Below are positions 33,997 through 43,549 of a stretch of 64,000 nt of DNA, piece after piece. Each line of letters begins with the position of its first letter. Position 1 is the stretch's first letter. Source of the stretch: Lewinellaceae bacterium (GTDB lineage: Bacteria; Bacteroidota; Bacteroidia; Chitinophagales; Saprospiraceae); the NCBI GenBank assembly GCA_020636215.1, contig JACJYG010000006.1, positions 806,001-870,000 on the forward strand. The letters run 5' to 3'. Position numbers and translations under genes: made by a program. The notes beneath the pieces are model-generated. The model was not told the DNA's origin. It saw nothing but the letters and a program-made list of their open reading frames with translations, and ran no database searches.

Positions 33997-36843
33997 TTAC
34001 TGCGCCTTAATCAGCTTAGCCGTTCGCACTTCGCCATCGGCGATAACGCGCACCAGGTAGATGCCGCTGCTATGCCGGCTCAGGTCTAGTTCGTAGCGTC
34101 CGCTGCTCACTTTCTGTTCCGACTGCTCGAAGAGCAACTGTCCCATGGCATTGAGTAACTGAATGCGGGCGTTAACCGGCTGGGCGAATTCCACGCTCAG
34201 CGTGGTCGTGCCCAGGGTGGGGTTGGGCGCCAGTTTGATCTCACTGATGTTGGCCGGTTCGCTGGTGCTGCTGATGACGGTTACTTCCACTTCCAACTCA
34301 TCGCGGCAGCCATAGTAATCGGTTACAGTTACTTTGTAAAGGCCAGGTTCCAGGCCATTGATGGTGCTGCCGGTGGCGCCATTGCTCCAGGTATAGGTAT
34401 AGGGCCCGGCGCCATCGTTGGCGGAAGCGCTGATGGAACCGTCCATGCCGTCCTGGGTGCTGACTTTGGTAACTTCAGCTTCCAGCGCCAGGGAGGGTGG
34501 GCAGCGGCGTACATTAATGTTGTCAATATCCAGCCAGTAGTCACCGGCGCCCCAGCGGCCACGGAAGCGGGCCTTGAGGAACAAGCCTTCGTAGGCGTTA
34601 AGCGGCACTTCTCCAGTAACCATCTCTAATGACGGGGTATGTTCGTTGCCGGTGATAACAAAAACCGGGAAGTAGCTCGCGCCACAATCGATAGACAAGC
34701 TTACTTCCAGGGTATCGGTTGGAGTGAGGATCGTCGGTATCGTACCATCGAAGTAGTTGACAAAGCGATAGTCAAATACCAGGGTGTCCTCTGCGCCGAT
34801 CGGCCCAATAACGGGCGTGGCGAACTGCATGGTCTGGTCGCCGGAATAGAGGTTGTCATAAATGACGAAGCTGCTATTGTTGTGCGTATTCCCAACGGTG
34901 AGGTCTGTATCGTAGGTGAAGTTGGCGGGAAGAGCTCCGGCTTCAAAATCTTCCCGGAAAGGCGATTCAACAGCGGTGCTGTATGCCAACGAGATCGTGT
35001 CGTTGGCCGCGAAGCCATCGCCGGAGAGGTCGGCCCAGGCTTCGATGAGGTAATTACCGGGGAGGGAGGAGTCGAAGGTTTGAGTGAAGACATAATCGGC
35101 CACTTCGCCCGGCTGCAACACCAGGCTGCCGACGTTCTCGATCACCGCCGGGCCGCCATTGACGGAGTACCCCACGTCGAACCCACTTTGGGCGGAAGTA
35201 CCAACATTGGCAATGCGGAACGAGACTTCATCGTTTTCGCTGCCGCATTCGGCAGTAGAGGTATTGGAAACGGTAGAGGCTGCCAGGTCGGCTGCCAGAA
35301 CGGCTGAGATCAGGACATTATCGATGCCCATGCCTTCCCGGACGACGGAACCGTCCGTAGATAGAACAAACCGGACCCGGACGTCGGGGGTGTTGGCAGT
35401 GCCTTCCAGAATGTTCTGAGCGTAAACCCAGCCGGTAAAGCCGCCGGTGCCATCCCACCAGTTGTTGCCGGCGTCATTGTACCAGTTGAGCCCGGTGCCG
35501 GCCGTGCCTACTTTGGACCAGGTATCGCCATCATTGGTGGAGACTTCCACCCAGGCTTCATCACAGCAGGATTCCGAATCGAAGTTGACCTGGAAGGAGA
35601 TGCGTGGGTCTTCGGACAAGGTGCTGAAGTCGAGGCATGGGGAGACCAGATAAGAAATTTCATTGTTGTTGTAGGTACCCTCCAGGTTGGTTACCCAGGC
35701 ATTAGAGCCACTGGCGGCGGAATTGATGATTGTGCCCGAAGGGTTGCCGTATTCCCAGGAAGCCTGGCCGGAACCACTTCGGCTGACGGTCCAGCCGCCG
35801 CCCCATTCCTCAAAATTATCGAAATAAGGATATTCTTCAATCAGGGGTATGCTGACGACCAGCAGGGTAGTGGTATCATTGAATAAAACACTGTCGCCTT
35901 CCAGTTCCGTCCAGACTTGTATCGTATAGTCTCCCGGGTTGGAGAGGTTGACCGTTGCGTCAAATTCGGTTACTTCCATACTATCTGTACCGACGACACC
36001 GGTGTAGAAACCGTCGATGGGCTGGTTCACTCCTCCCGGGTTGCCATTGACGCTGAAATTAAAGGGGATAAGGGATTGCGGCAGGCCGCCAAAGTTGGAT
36101 ATGATCAGTTCGATCGTTTCCGCAGCGCCCAGGCCGCAGCCGGTTACCGGTGAGAGTACTTCGGTTACCCCTACATCCTTTGCATATAGGGTTTCGAAGG
36201 TGTAGGGCCCTACAGAAACACTGGTGTCCCCATTGGCGCAGTAGGCGGTGATATAAAAATCGTAAACGGTTTTTTCTTCCAGGTTATAGAGCCGGGTGGC
36301 GGCGCCGCTTACCGTTTTGGTGTTGCCCATGCCCAGGCTAAAGCCGGCGGTATCATACTGGATTTCATAAACGCCTTCCGGGTCGGAGGGCACCCAACTG
36401 ATGTCAGCGGTATAGGCGCGTACTTCATCTACCGATACTGCGCCGGCAGGGGGGGGAGGACAGGAAGGGCAGATGACGGTGCCGGTAAAAACGATGCCGG
36501 TTGCCGGGGTAGCGCCGCCTTGGCCATCCTGGAAGACTACTTGTCCGTTGGCATCGTATAAAGTGTAGGACACTTCATAAGGAAAGGCCCCCTCCGTGTA
36601 TGACAGCCCGATGGCATCACCGCCGGTCACTGTTACGCTGGCTTCACCGTAAGAGCCGGCGATGGCGTCGAGCGAATAAACGGTAGAGTTGCCACCGGTA
36701 GTGATGGTGAGCATTCCTCCGTTCCAGCCATCGCCGAAGTCATCTTCCATGACGAGCAGATATTCGCAGGATAGCTGGGCCGAGGCTACGGGCCCGAGCA
36801 GAAGTGTGAACAGGAAAGCCCATAGGGTAAAACTCCACTTCAT
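33997..36843 (-). CDS. Large multidomain secreted protein with T9SS type A sorting domain
   Basis: A 948-residue surface or secreted protein with a signal peptide (to about residue 23). The beta-domains in order are an N-terminal all-beta region (25-130), a fibronectin III-like domain (about 135-220), a CARDB-like domain (about 230-330), a jelly-roll of the MAM/choice-of-anchor J type (about 340-500, ending SCCDEAWVEVSTNDGDTW), a second CARDB-like domain (about 515-610), another jelly-roll (about 615-790), and a SprB-like repeat (YTYTWSNGATGSTINGLEPG). The T9SS sorting domain (LAPNPTLGTTTLSVEF, ending RTAKLIKAQ) closes it. No catalytic motif is seen; adhesion is the likely role. Confidence 0.88.
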   Translation of the reverse strand: MKWSFTLWAFLFTLLLGPVASAQLSCEYLLVMEDDFGDGWNGGMLTITTGGNSTVYSLDAIAGSYGEASVTVTGGDAIGLSYTEGAFPYEVSYTLYDANGQVVFQDGQGGATPATGIVFTGTVICPSCPPPPAGAVSVDEVRAYTADISWVPSDPEGVYEIQYDTAGFSLGMGNTKTVSGAATRLYNLEEKTVYDFYITAYCANGDTSVSVGPYTFETLYAKDVGVTEVLSPVTGCGLGAAETIELIISNFGGLPQSLIPFNFSVNGNPGGVNQPIDGFYTGVVGTDSMEVTEFDATVNLSNPGDYTIQVWTELEGDSVLFNDTTTLLVVSIPLIEEYPYFDNFEEWGGGWTVSRSGSGQASWEYGNPSGTIINSAASGSNAWVTNLEGTYNNNEISYLVSPCLDFSTLSEDPRISFQVNFDSESCCDEAWVEVSTNDGDTWSKVGTAGTGLNWYNDAGNNWWDGTGGFTGWVYAQNILEGTANTPDVRVRFVLSTDGSVVREGMGIDNVLISAVLAADLAASTVSNTSTAECGSENDEVSFRIANVGTSAQSGFDVGYSVNGGPAVIENVGSLVLQPGEVADYVFTQTFDSSLPGNYLIEAWADLSGDGFAANDTISLAYSTAVESPFREDFEAGALPANFTYDTDLTVGNTHNNSSFVIYDNLYSGDQTMQFATPVIGPIGAEDTLVFDYRFVNYFDGTIPTILTPTDTLEVSLSIDCGASYFPVFVITGNEHTPSLEMVTGEVPLNAYEGLFLKARFRGRWGAGDYWLDIDNINVRRCPPSLALEAEVTKVSTQDGMDGSISASANDGAGPYTYTWSNGATGSTINGLEPGLYKVTVTDYYGCRDELEVEVTVISSTSEPANISEIKLAPNPTLGTTTLSVEFAQPVNARIQLLNAMGQLLFEQSEQKVSSGRYELDLSRHSSGIYLVRVIADGEVRTAKLIKAQ

Positions 36844-37165
36844 AAATGATGTTTTTTAGTGTCTTTTTGTATTTCGTTCAATCCATGTCGAAGCTGATAG
36901 TTGCTAATCTGTGGCCAGGGGCCGGGTACTTGTCCTGAAACAGGGCTGTTTCCCGGCAGTGGAGCAAATCAGCCATTCATGAGCGGCTTAAAATTAATCA
37001 AAAAATTGATAACACCATTTCCGGTAGGGGGCAATGGGAGGGTATTGGTCACTAAAGTTACAAATCAAATAAACCTTTTATAGGGCCTCTTGTTACACCT
37101 TGGGAATTTTCAGGGATTTCAGGCATCTAAATATTAAAGAAAAGTAAGCCCCCGGTTCAAAATCT
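36844..37165. other. Divergent intergenic region (322 bp)
   Basis: Separates the large T9SS gene (-) from the MerR-type regulator (+) and should hold both promoters. A dyad GAAACAG-GG-CTGTTTC lies at 36937-36952, flanked by GCCGGG and CCCGGC arms (36921-36957). It could be an operator, possibly for the adjacent MerR protein. No ORF is supported. Confidence 0.5.
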
Positions 37166-38065
37166 ATGCAAGTGGCAGTTTATTCTATAAAAGATCTGGA
37201 AAAGCTTTCGGGAATTAAGGCGCATACCCTCCGGGTTTGGGAACAGCGCTATGGTATTATTGAACCGAGCCGGACCAAGACGAACATTCGGTATTATCGG
37301 GACGAAGACCTCAAGTTTATCCTCAATGTCGCTTTGCTCAACAAAAATGGCATCAAGATCTCCAAGATCGCCAAAATGAGCAAATATGAAATAGCCGAGA
37401 AAGTCGCAGCCATATCCGAGATCAATTTTGAATACGCCACCCAACTTGATGCGCTGACGATATCGATGATCGAAATGGACGAATATAAGTTCGACCGCAT
37501 CGTCAGCACCAATATCCAGCAACTGGGCTTTGAACGGACTATGCTGGAGATCATCTATCCATTCCTGGACAAGCTGAGCGTCTTGTGGCTGACCGGCTCC
37601 ATCAATCCGGTCCAGGAAAACTTCATGAGTTATCTGATCCGGCAGAAAATCATCGTAGCTATCGATAAAGAACCATTGATCAGTGGTTCCGGGACTTACA
37701 AATTTCTCATTTACCTGCCGGAGGGTGAAAAACAGGAACTAAGCATGTTGTTCATGCATTACCTGCTGAAGTCCCGACGTAATCATGTCGTTTATATTGG
37801 CCAGGACATCACCCTATCCGATCTGAGAGATGCCTGCAATATTCACCGCCCCAATTTCATCTTTACCATGATCACGGAAACCTTTGCGAGGGAACCCGTG
37901 CAGCAGTATGTCGACCGCCTATCCACCAATTTTAAGGATTGCCAGATCCTGCTTTCCGGCTATCAGGTGGTGGCTCAGGAGGTTGATCCCCCCGAGAATA
38001 TTTCTATTCTGCGCAGCTTAGACCAGGCCCTGGATTTTCTGGAGGGCCTGAAGCGTCGGAATTAG
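37166..38065 (+). CDS. MerR family regulator with degenerate cobalamin-binding domains (CarH/LitR-like layout)
   Basis: A 299-residue protein. The N-terminal MerR winged helix is clear (YSIKDLEKLSGIKAHTLRVWEQRYGI, about residues 6-75). It is followed by a helical B12-binding cap (about 80-170) and a Rossmann-like B12-binding domain (about 175-295). In the cap the usual W-x9-E-H is W-x9-E-N. In the Rossmann domain the usual E-x-H (PEGEQHELG-type) is PEGEKQELS, so both His residues are replaced. It probably does not bind cobalamin as CarH does. Target genes are unknown; the divergent T9SS gene is a candidate. Confidence 0.87.
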   Translation: MQVAVYSIKDLEKLSGIKAHTLRVWEQRYGIIEPSRTKTNIRYYRDEDLKFILNVALLNKNGIKISKIAKMSKYEIAEKVAAISEINFEYATQLDALTISMIEMDEYKFDRIVSTNIQQLGFERTMLEIIYPFLDKLSVLWLTGSINPVQENFMSYLIRQKIIVAIDKEPLISGSGTYKFLIYLPEGEKQELSMLFMHYLLKSRRNHVVYIGQDITLSDLRDACNIHRPNFIFTMITETFAREPVQQYVDRLSTNFKDCQILLSGYQVVAQEVDPPENISILRSLDQALDFLEGLKRRN

Positions 38066-38100
38066 AAAGTTACAATTCTTCATAATATTTATTATACTCC

Positions 38101-38108
38101 TATCTTTG
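38101..38108 (+). promoter_or_regulatory. Possible -7 box (TATCTTTG)
   Basis: Exact TAnnTTTG match 36 bp before the start of the flippase-like gene. No TTG at the standard -33 distance is seen, so the upstream element is weak or absent. Confidence 0.45.
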
Positions 38109-38143
38109 CCTCTATAACAGAGCGGGCGTCCGCTGTTCCTAAA

Positions 38144-39226
38144 ATGAAGGAAGTAGTGAAGAGAAATATAATCAATATTCTGAAATTCCTGGTTTTTCTG
38201 GGAGTAGGCGTGGGTATTCTTTATCTGGTATACCAACAGCAGAATGCGGCGTTCCAGGAGGAGTGCGCTTTGAAAGGAATTAGCTCGGATAATTGCAGCC
38301 TGTTGCAAAAGGTGGTCACTGATTTCCAGGGGGCCAATTACTGGTGGATATTGATGGTGTTGGTGGCTTTCACGACCAGCAATGTCAGCCGGGCTCTGCG
38401 CTGGAGAATGCTGATCCGGCCTTTGGGGTTTTCGCCGCGTCTGATCAATGCTTTTTTTACAACCGTATTAGGCTATTTTGCGAATCTGGCCCTGCCGCGC
38501 CTGGGGGAGATCGTTCGGGGAGCAACGCTGGCGCGGTATGAAAAAATACCGGTCGAAAAGGTAATGGGCACCATAGTCGCGGACCGGGTGTTTGATGTCA
38601 TCTGCATCCTGATTGTTTCCGGGCTGGCATTTCTTTTGGCATTTGATGAAATCTGGTCGTTTGTGCAGGAAAATGTATCAGTGGCTGGCCGGCTGCAGAA
38701 TGCCGGAGGTTTTTTGCTGGCTATGGGTGTCGTCGCCCTGTTTTTACTTCTGTTGGCATGGCTGCTACGCCGGAAGATTACCAGTAGCAAGTTGTACCAT
38801 CGGGTAGCGGATATTGCGCTGGGGTTCTGGCAGGGCATTCAAACGGTTCGGCAGTTGGATCGGCCGGGACTGTTCCTGTTTCACACCTTCAACATCTGGT
38901 TCATGTATTACCTGATGACTTATCTGTGTTTCTTTGCCTTCGAGCCTACCTCCGGCCTCTCCCCTCTGGCGGGCCTGGTCGTTTTTGTATTTGGTGGCTG
39001 GGGTGTCGTCATCCCTTCTCCGGGCGGCATGGGTACTTACCATTTTCTGGCGCAGACGGCGCTGGCTATTTACGGCATCAGCGGTGATGATGGGTTTTCC
39101 TGGGCCAATATTTCGTTTTTTTCTATCCAGCTAGGCTGCAATGTGTTCATCGGCATTCTGGCACTCTTGCTCCTGCCGCCGCTCAATCGCCATTATCAGC
39201 CTGCCATAGCTGTGCCGCAAGCCTGA
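38144..39226 (+). CDS. Lysylphosphatidylglycerol synthase transmembrane-domain (UPF0104) family protein
   Basis: A 360-residue polytopic inner-membrane protein with about eight hydrophobic segments, matching the flippase-like domain of MprF/AglD (UPF0104). Typical blocks are ALRWRMLIRPLG, then GYFANLALPRLGEIVRGATLARYEKIP, then the PSPGGMGTYH loop near the C-terminus. The catalytic lysyl-transferase domain of MprF is absent, so it is a stand-alone membrane domain that probably translocates a lipid. Its last bases overlap a 15-bp match to the 119-bp repeat (39218-39232). Confidence 0.85.
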   Translation: MKEVVKRNIINILKFLVFLGVGVGILYLVYQQQNAAFQEECALKGISSDNCSLLQKVVTDFQGANYWWILMVLVAFTTSNVSRALRWRMLIRPLGFSPRLINAFFTTVLGYFANLALPRLGEIVRGATLARYEKIPVEKVMGTIVADRVFDVICILIVSGLAFLLAFDEIWSFVQENVSVAGRLQNAGGFLLAMGVVALFLLLLAWLLRRKITSSKLYHRVADIALGFWQGIQTVRQLDRPGLFLFHTFNIWFMYYLMTYLCFFAFEPTSGLSPLAGLVVFVFGGWGVVIPSPGGMGTYHFLAQTALAIYGISGDDGFSWANISFFSIQLGCNVFIGILALLLLPPLNRHYQPAIAVPQA

Positions 39227-39297
39227 TCAACGCAACTGCCAGCTTATTTTGAGGCTTCCCAAGCACTAAATTTTGTTGGTAAAAAAGTACCGGAGAT

Positions 39298-39792
39298 ATG
39301 ATGCTGGAAAAAATCCACGGGAAGATACAGAACTGGGAAATGGCCCGTCAAACAGTGCACAACTGGAGGGAGGCAGGCCAGCAGGTGGTGTTTACCAACG
39401 GGTGTTTCGACCTGTTACACTACGGCCATATCCACTACCTAGCCCAGGCCCGGGATCTGGGCAATAAGCTGGTGGTGGGCCTGAATGCCGACAGCTCGGT
39501 GCGCCGCCTGAAAGGGCCCAATCGGCCGATCAATGATGAGCCTACCCGTCAGCTTTTACTGGCCGCTCTCGAGTGCGTCGATCTGGTGGTAGTGTTCGAG
39601 CAGGAAACCCCCTTTGATCTCATCCGCTTACTGGAGCCCAACATCCTGGTTAAAGGCGGCGATTACCGGCCGGAGGATATTGTCGGCGCCGATGTCGTGT
39701 TGGCCGGCGGCGGGGTAATCAAAACTTTGCCGTATATTGAAGGGTATTCGACAACAGCTATCGAGCGGAAGATCAGAAAAGAAGAGCGGTAG
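39298..39792 (+). CDS. rfaE2: D-glycero-beta-D-manno-heptose 1-phosphate adenylyltransferase
   Basis: Makes ADP-heptose for LPS core. The 164 residues correspond to the C-terminal half of HldE; here it is a stand-alone gene, as usual in Bacteroidota. The nucleotidyltransferase motif is FTNGCFDLLHYGHIHYL, and the specificity block is LVKGGDYRPEDIVGADVV. Two adjacent Met codons (39298, 39301) are possible starts. The separate kinase gene (rfaE1) is not in the window. Confidence 0.93.
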   Translation: MMLEKIHGKIQNWEMARQTVHNWREAGQQVVFTNGCFDLLHYGHIHYLAQARDLGNKLVVGLNADSSVRRLKGPNRPINDEPTRQLLLAALECVDLVVVFEQETPFDLIRLLEPNILVKGGDYRPEDIVGADVVLAGGGVIKTLPYIEGYSTTAIERKIRKEER

Positions 39793-39891
39793 CCAGAGGG
39801 CATTTATGAGGTGTTATATTGCTATGTGGTTGAGGCGCGCGCTTCAGGGCGGGAAGTGGAAGGAGTCAAGGGTATTAAAGGTATTCAGACA

Positions 39892-40947
39892 ATGAAAATA
39901 AAAGACATCATCACCTATCTGGAAACGATTGCGCCGCCGGCGTATCAGGAAAGTTATGATAATGCCGGGCTGATTGTAGGGGACCCTGAACAGGAGGCCA
40001 CCGGTGCATTGATCTGCCTCGATTCGACGGAAGCAGTTGTGGAAGAGGCTATTTCTAAAAAGTGCAACCTGGTTATCGCCCATCATCCCATAGTTTTTAA
40101 GGGTTTAAAACGGCTGACCGGCCGCAATTATGTAGAGCGGGTCGTGATCAAAGCCATTCAACACGGCATCGCCATTTATGCCATCCATACCAACCTCGAC
40201 AACGTTTACTATCAGGGAGTCAATGGCAGAATAGCGGAGAAACTTGGCCTGGAAAAAACGCGGGTGCTGGCCCCCAGGCAAGTGCTGAAAAAGCTCAGCG
40301 CTTTCGTGCCGCCCTCCCATAGTGATTCGGTACGGCAGGCATTGTTTGCAGCCGGCGCCGGCTCTGTTGAAGGTTCGGAACTGCTTAGCTACGCTACGTT
40401 GGGCGTTGGTACAATCGCCGGTACGGCCGGCGCGCAGGTCAAACTGGAGGTTTTTTTTCAGGCCGCGCAGGAAAGCCCGGTAAGAAAAGCCCTGTTGGAT
40501 AGCCTGGAGGGACAACCGCACACTTACGAAATTGTTACTATAGAGAATACTGATGTACGCATCGGCTCCGGCCTGATCGGCCAATTGCCCAGGGCAATGA
40601 AAGAAAAAGCCTTTTTGCAGCATCTCAAAGAGAGCATGCAGGCCAATTGCATCCGGCACACCCCTTTGTTGGGCCGGCCCATCCGGAAAGTAGCACTATG
40701 TGGCGGGGCCGGAGGGTTCCTGTTGGGGAAGGCCATGGCGGAAGGCGCCGACATTTTTATTACCGGTGATTACAAATATCACGAATTCTTTGACGCCGAT
40801 GGGCGGATCATCATTGCTGATATCGGCCATTATGAAAGCGAACAATTTACAATTGAACTATTGTATGGCATTATTTCTCAGAAATTTAGTAATTTTGCGG
40901 CCTATTGTACGGAAATGACAACTAATCCCGTTCATTATTTCTATTGA
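39892..40947 (+). CDS. Nif3-like dinuclear metal centre protein
   Basis: The start at 39892 (MKIKDIITYLETIAPPAYQESYDNAGL) fits the family N-terminus; the open frame upstream is rejected. The 351-residue length suits the longer Nif3 form with an inserted PII-like domain (about residues 120-230). Metal ligands are visible in IAHHPIVF, in AIHTNLDN and in IADIGHYESEQF. Members form hexameric rings with two metal ions; some act on GTP-related substrates (FolE2-like role), but function is not settled. Confidence 0.9.
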   Translation: MKIKDIITYLETIAPPAYQESYDNAGLIVGDPEQEATGALICLDSTEAVVEEAISKKCNLVIAHHPIVFKGLKRLTGRNYVERVVIKAIQHGIAIYAIHTNLDNVYYQGVNGRIAEKLGLEKTRVLAPRQVLKKLSAFVPPSHSDSVRQALFAAGAGSVEGSELLSYATLGVGTIAGTAGAQVKLEVFFQAAQESPVRKALLDSLEGQPHTYEIVTIENTDVRIGSGLIGQLPRAMKEKAFLQHLKESMQANCIRHTPLLGRPIRKVALCGGAGGFLLGKAMAEGADIFITGDYKYHEFFDADGRIIIADIGHYESEQFTIELLYGIISQKFSNFAAYCTEMTTNPVHYFY

Positions 40948-41010
40948 GCAGGAATGTGCAGTTGAAAAGTCCAGTCAAAAAAATTTTAAAATTTAAACAT
41001 CACAACGATA

Positions 41011-41778
41011 ATGGCAGTAGAACTCACCGTAGCTGAAAAGCTGAAAGAACTCTACGACCTCCAGACTATTGACTCTAAAATCGATGAGATTGAAGTGCTG
41101 AAGGGCGAGCTTCCTATGGAAGTGAGCGACCTGGAGGATGATATTGCTGGCCTGAGCACGCGTATCCAGCGCCTTCAGGTACAGGTCAAAGATCTGGAAC
41201 AGGAAGCAGCCAAGCATCAGGCAAATATCCAGGAAGCGGAAGCGTTGATCGTTCGTTATAACACTCAGTTGGACAACGTAAAGAACAACCGGGAATATGA
41301 TGCTTTGACGAAGGAGTTGGAAATGCAGAATCTGGAAATCCAGCTTTCCGAGAAAAAGATCAAGGCGGTCAAAAAAGAGGCTGAGAACAAGCAGGAGACG
41401 CTCGACGCCACACAGGAGCGCCTGAACACCAAGCAGAAAGAACTGGAATCGAAGAAGATCGAACTGGAACAGATCATTGCCAAGACGGAAAAAGAGGAAG
41501 AGAAGCTGCGCAAACTATCTGAAAAGGCGCGTAAGAATATCGAAGAACGCCTCATCCGCGCTTATGACAAGATCCGGAAATCATACCGAAATGGCATGGC
41601 GGTAGTGACCGTTGAGCGCAATGCCTGTGGTGGTTGTTTCAATCAGATCCCTCCGCAGTTGCAACTGGAGATCGCTATGCGCAAGAAGATCATTGCCTGT
41701 GAGCATTGCGGCCGCATTCTGGTCGATGACTTCATCGCTGATGTCGGCGAGGAAAAAAAGGAGGCGCAGGAAGCCTGA
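41011..41778 (+). CDS. Coiled-coil protein with C4-type zinc ribbon (DUF164/CdsZ-like)
   Basis: A 255-residue protein with a long alpha-helical coiled-coil hairpin (about residues 10-185, very rich in Glu, Lys, Leu and Gln), then a C-terminal zinc ribbon (CGGCFNQ and CEHCGRILV). This is the layout of the zf-RING_7/DUF164 family, one member of which is CdsZ of Chlamydia. It often follows nif3 in Bacteroidota and other phyla, as here (63 bp downstream). Nucleic-acid or chaperone-like roles have been proposed; none is shown by this sequence. Confidence 0.88.
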   Translation: MAVELTVAEKLKELYDLQTIDSKIDEIEVLKGELPMEVSDLEDDIAGLSTRIQRLQVQVKDLEQEAAKHQANIQEAEALIVRYNTQLDNVKNNREYDALTKELEMQNLEIQLSEKKIKAVKKEAENKQETLDATQERLNTKQKELESKKIELEQIIAKTEKEEEKLRKLSEKARKNIEERLIRAYDKIRKSYRNGMAVVTVERNACGGCFNQIPPQLQLEIAMRKKIIACEHCGRILVDDFIADVGEEKKEAQEA

Positions 41779-41798
41779 CCTCCGGATAAATTTCATTA

Positions 41799-41849
41799 AA
41801 AAAGAGCCTTGAGGAAGGAAAAGTTGCAAATCCCCTCAAGGCTCTTTTT
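41799..41849 (+). terminator. Bidirectional terminator with a perfect 16-bp stem
   Basis: The left arm at 41799-41814 (five A then GAGCCTTGAGG) is matched exactly by the right arm at 41834-41849 (CCTCAAGGCTC then five T), with a 19-base loop. It ends the nif3/zinc-ribbon unit 20 bp after its stop. Confidence 0.9.
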
Positions 41850-41926
41850 CTTTGTATTCTTATTAGCACAACAGTCCGCCCCTTTTTCAATTCCGGCATC
41901 TCCCCGCGCACCCAAAAACGCATTAC

Positions 41927-43426
41927 ATGCAAAGGCTTCTATTATTCTTTACCTTATTTTTCGTGTTGGCCCTGCCGCTGCAGGCGGCGAAGTATTTCGA
42001 GTTCACCCCTTATGCCAGGGAGGCCTACCAACACGCCATAAGCCTTCGCTTTGGCGAGTCCTACGCGCTGCTTGCCCGGATGAAACTGGAAGACCCGAAT
42101 AATCTCATTGTATATCACATAGAGAACTACATCGATTTCTTCACCCTTTGTATTTCGGAAGACGAAGCAGCCTACAAGCGGCTGAAGAAAAAACGAGACC
42201 TGCGCCTGGAACAAGTGCGCACCGGCGACCCCAATTCCCCGTATTACCTATTTGTGCAGGCCGATATCCGCTTGCAGTGGGCCTTGCTCCGCCTGCGTTT
42301 TGAGGACTACCTCGGCGCTTTTAATGAGGTGAGCAAAGCCCATAAACTGCTGCAGGAAAATGAAGCGCTTTTTCCCGATTTCATGCCCAATAAAAAAGAC
42401 CTGGGCATTCTCCATGCCGTGGTCGGTACGATCCCCGATAGTTACAAATGGGGCGTCAAACTACTGGGCGGCCTGGAAGGCACTATCGCTCAGGGCAAAA
42501 AGGAGGTCGAGCAGGTGCTGGCTTATGCAGCCGGTAATGACTTTATCTTTGAAGAGGAAACGGTCGCCCTGTATGCGTATTTACTGCTGCACCTCGACAA
42601 TCAGGAGCAGGAAGCGTGGAAAGTTATTTCATCGGGGAAACTTCGGCCCACAGAGAATCCGCTGCATTGCTTCGTAATGGCTAATATCGCCATGCGCACC
42701 AACCAAAATGACAAGGCTATACAGATCCTCCAAAAGCGGCCCCGCGGCGCCGCTTTTTTGCCACTGCCCTATCTGGATTATATGTTAGGGTTGGCTAAAC
42801 TGCGCCGCCTCGATACTGACGCCAGCCCTCATTTCCAGCAATTTCTCCAAAAGTATCACGGCCATAATTTTATCAAGGAAGCTTATCAGAAAATGGCCTG
42901 GCAGGAACTACTGAATGGGGATTCGGCTGGCTATTTCAAAAACATGAAAGCCTGTCTGGAAAAAGGGCGCGATGAGGCCGGTGGCGATAAGAACGCTCTG
43001 GACGAAGCTCGGGGTGGCGTTGCTCCGGAGGTTCACCTTCTGAAAGCCAGGCTGCTCTTTGATGGGGGGTACTTCCAGCAAGGCTACCAGATGCTGCAAT
43101 CGAGACAGGCTGCCAGTTTCCCCCAAATGCGCGACCGGCTGGAGTACCATTACCGCATGGGCCGCCTGCTGCACGGCCTGAAACGTTATAACGAGGCGCT
43201 GCGGTACTATCAACTTACCATCGAACAAGGCGCCGCGCAACCCTGGTTCTTCGCCTGCAACGCCGCCCTGCAAATGGGCCTGGTCTATGAAAAGCAGGGC
43301 AATAAAAACAAGGCCCGCGAAGCCTACGAACGCTGCCTCAGCCTTAAACCGGAAGAATATCGGACCGGCCTGCACCAGAAAGCCAAATCCGGCCTGGCAA
43401 GGTTGGATGGGGGGAAGGGGTTGTGA
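41927..43426 (+). CDS. Exported TPR-repeat protein
   Basis: A 499-residue protein with a signal peptide (MQRLLLFFTLFFVLALPLQAA). The mature part is all-helical, with recognisable TPR units near the C-terminus (residues about 400-480, e.g. YRMGRLLHGLKRYNEALRYY and MGLVYEKQGNKNKAREAYER) and less regular helices before. It contains KWGVKLLGGLEGTIAQGKKE in the middle, a block seen in Bacteroidota proteins of unknown function. Periplasmic location is expected; the partner is unknown. Confidence 0.8.
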   Translation: MQRLLLFFTLFFVLALPLQAAKYFEFTPYAREAYQHAISLRFGESYALLARMKLEDPNNLIVYHIENYIDFFTLCISEDEAAYKRLKKKRDLRLEQVRTGDPNSPYYLFVQADIRLQWALLRLRFEDYLGAFNEVSKAHKLLQENEALFPDFMPNKKDLGILHAVVGTIPDSYKWGVKLLGGLEGTIAQGKKEVEQVLAYAAGNDFIFEEETVALYAYLLLHLDNQEQEAWKVISSGKLRPTENPLHCFVMANIAMRTNQNDKAIQILQKRPRGAAFLPLPYLDYMLGLAKLRRLDTDASPHFQQFLQKYHGHNFIKEAYQKMAWQELLNGDSAGYFKNMKACLEKGRDEAGGDKNALDEARGGVAPEVHLLKARLLFDGGYFQQGYQMLQSRQAASFPQMRDRLEYHYRMGRLLHGLKRYNEALRYYQLTIEQGAAQPWFFACNAALQMGLVYEKQGNKNKAREAYERCLSLKPEEYRTGLHQKAKSGLARLDGGKGL

Positions 43427-43549
43427 GGGTAGCCCAATTGGGTATTCGTTATTTGTTGCCAACTAATAACAAAGAACACCAATGTACGGTGTACTGCCCA
43501 GGAAGCAAGGGTTCAACTGATAGGGGATAAACAATCAATTCACCAACCC

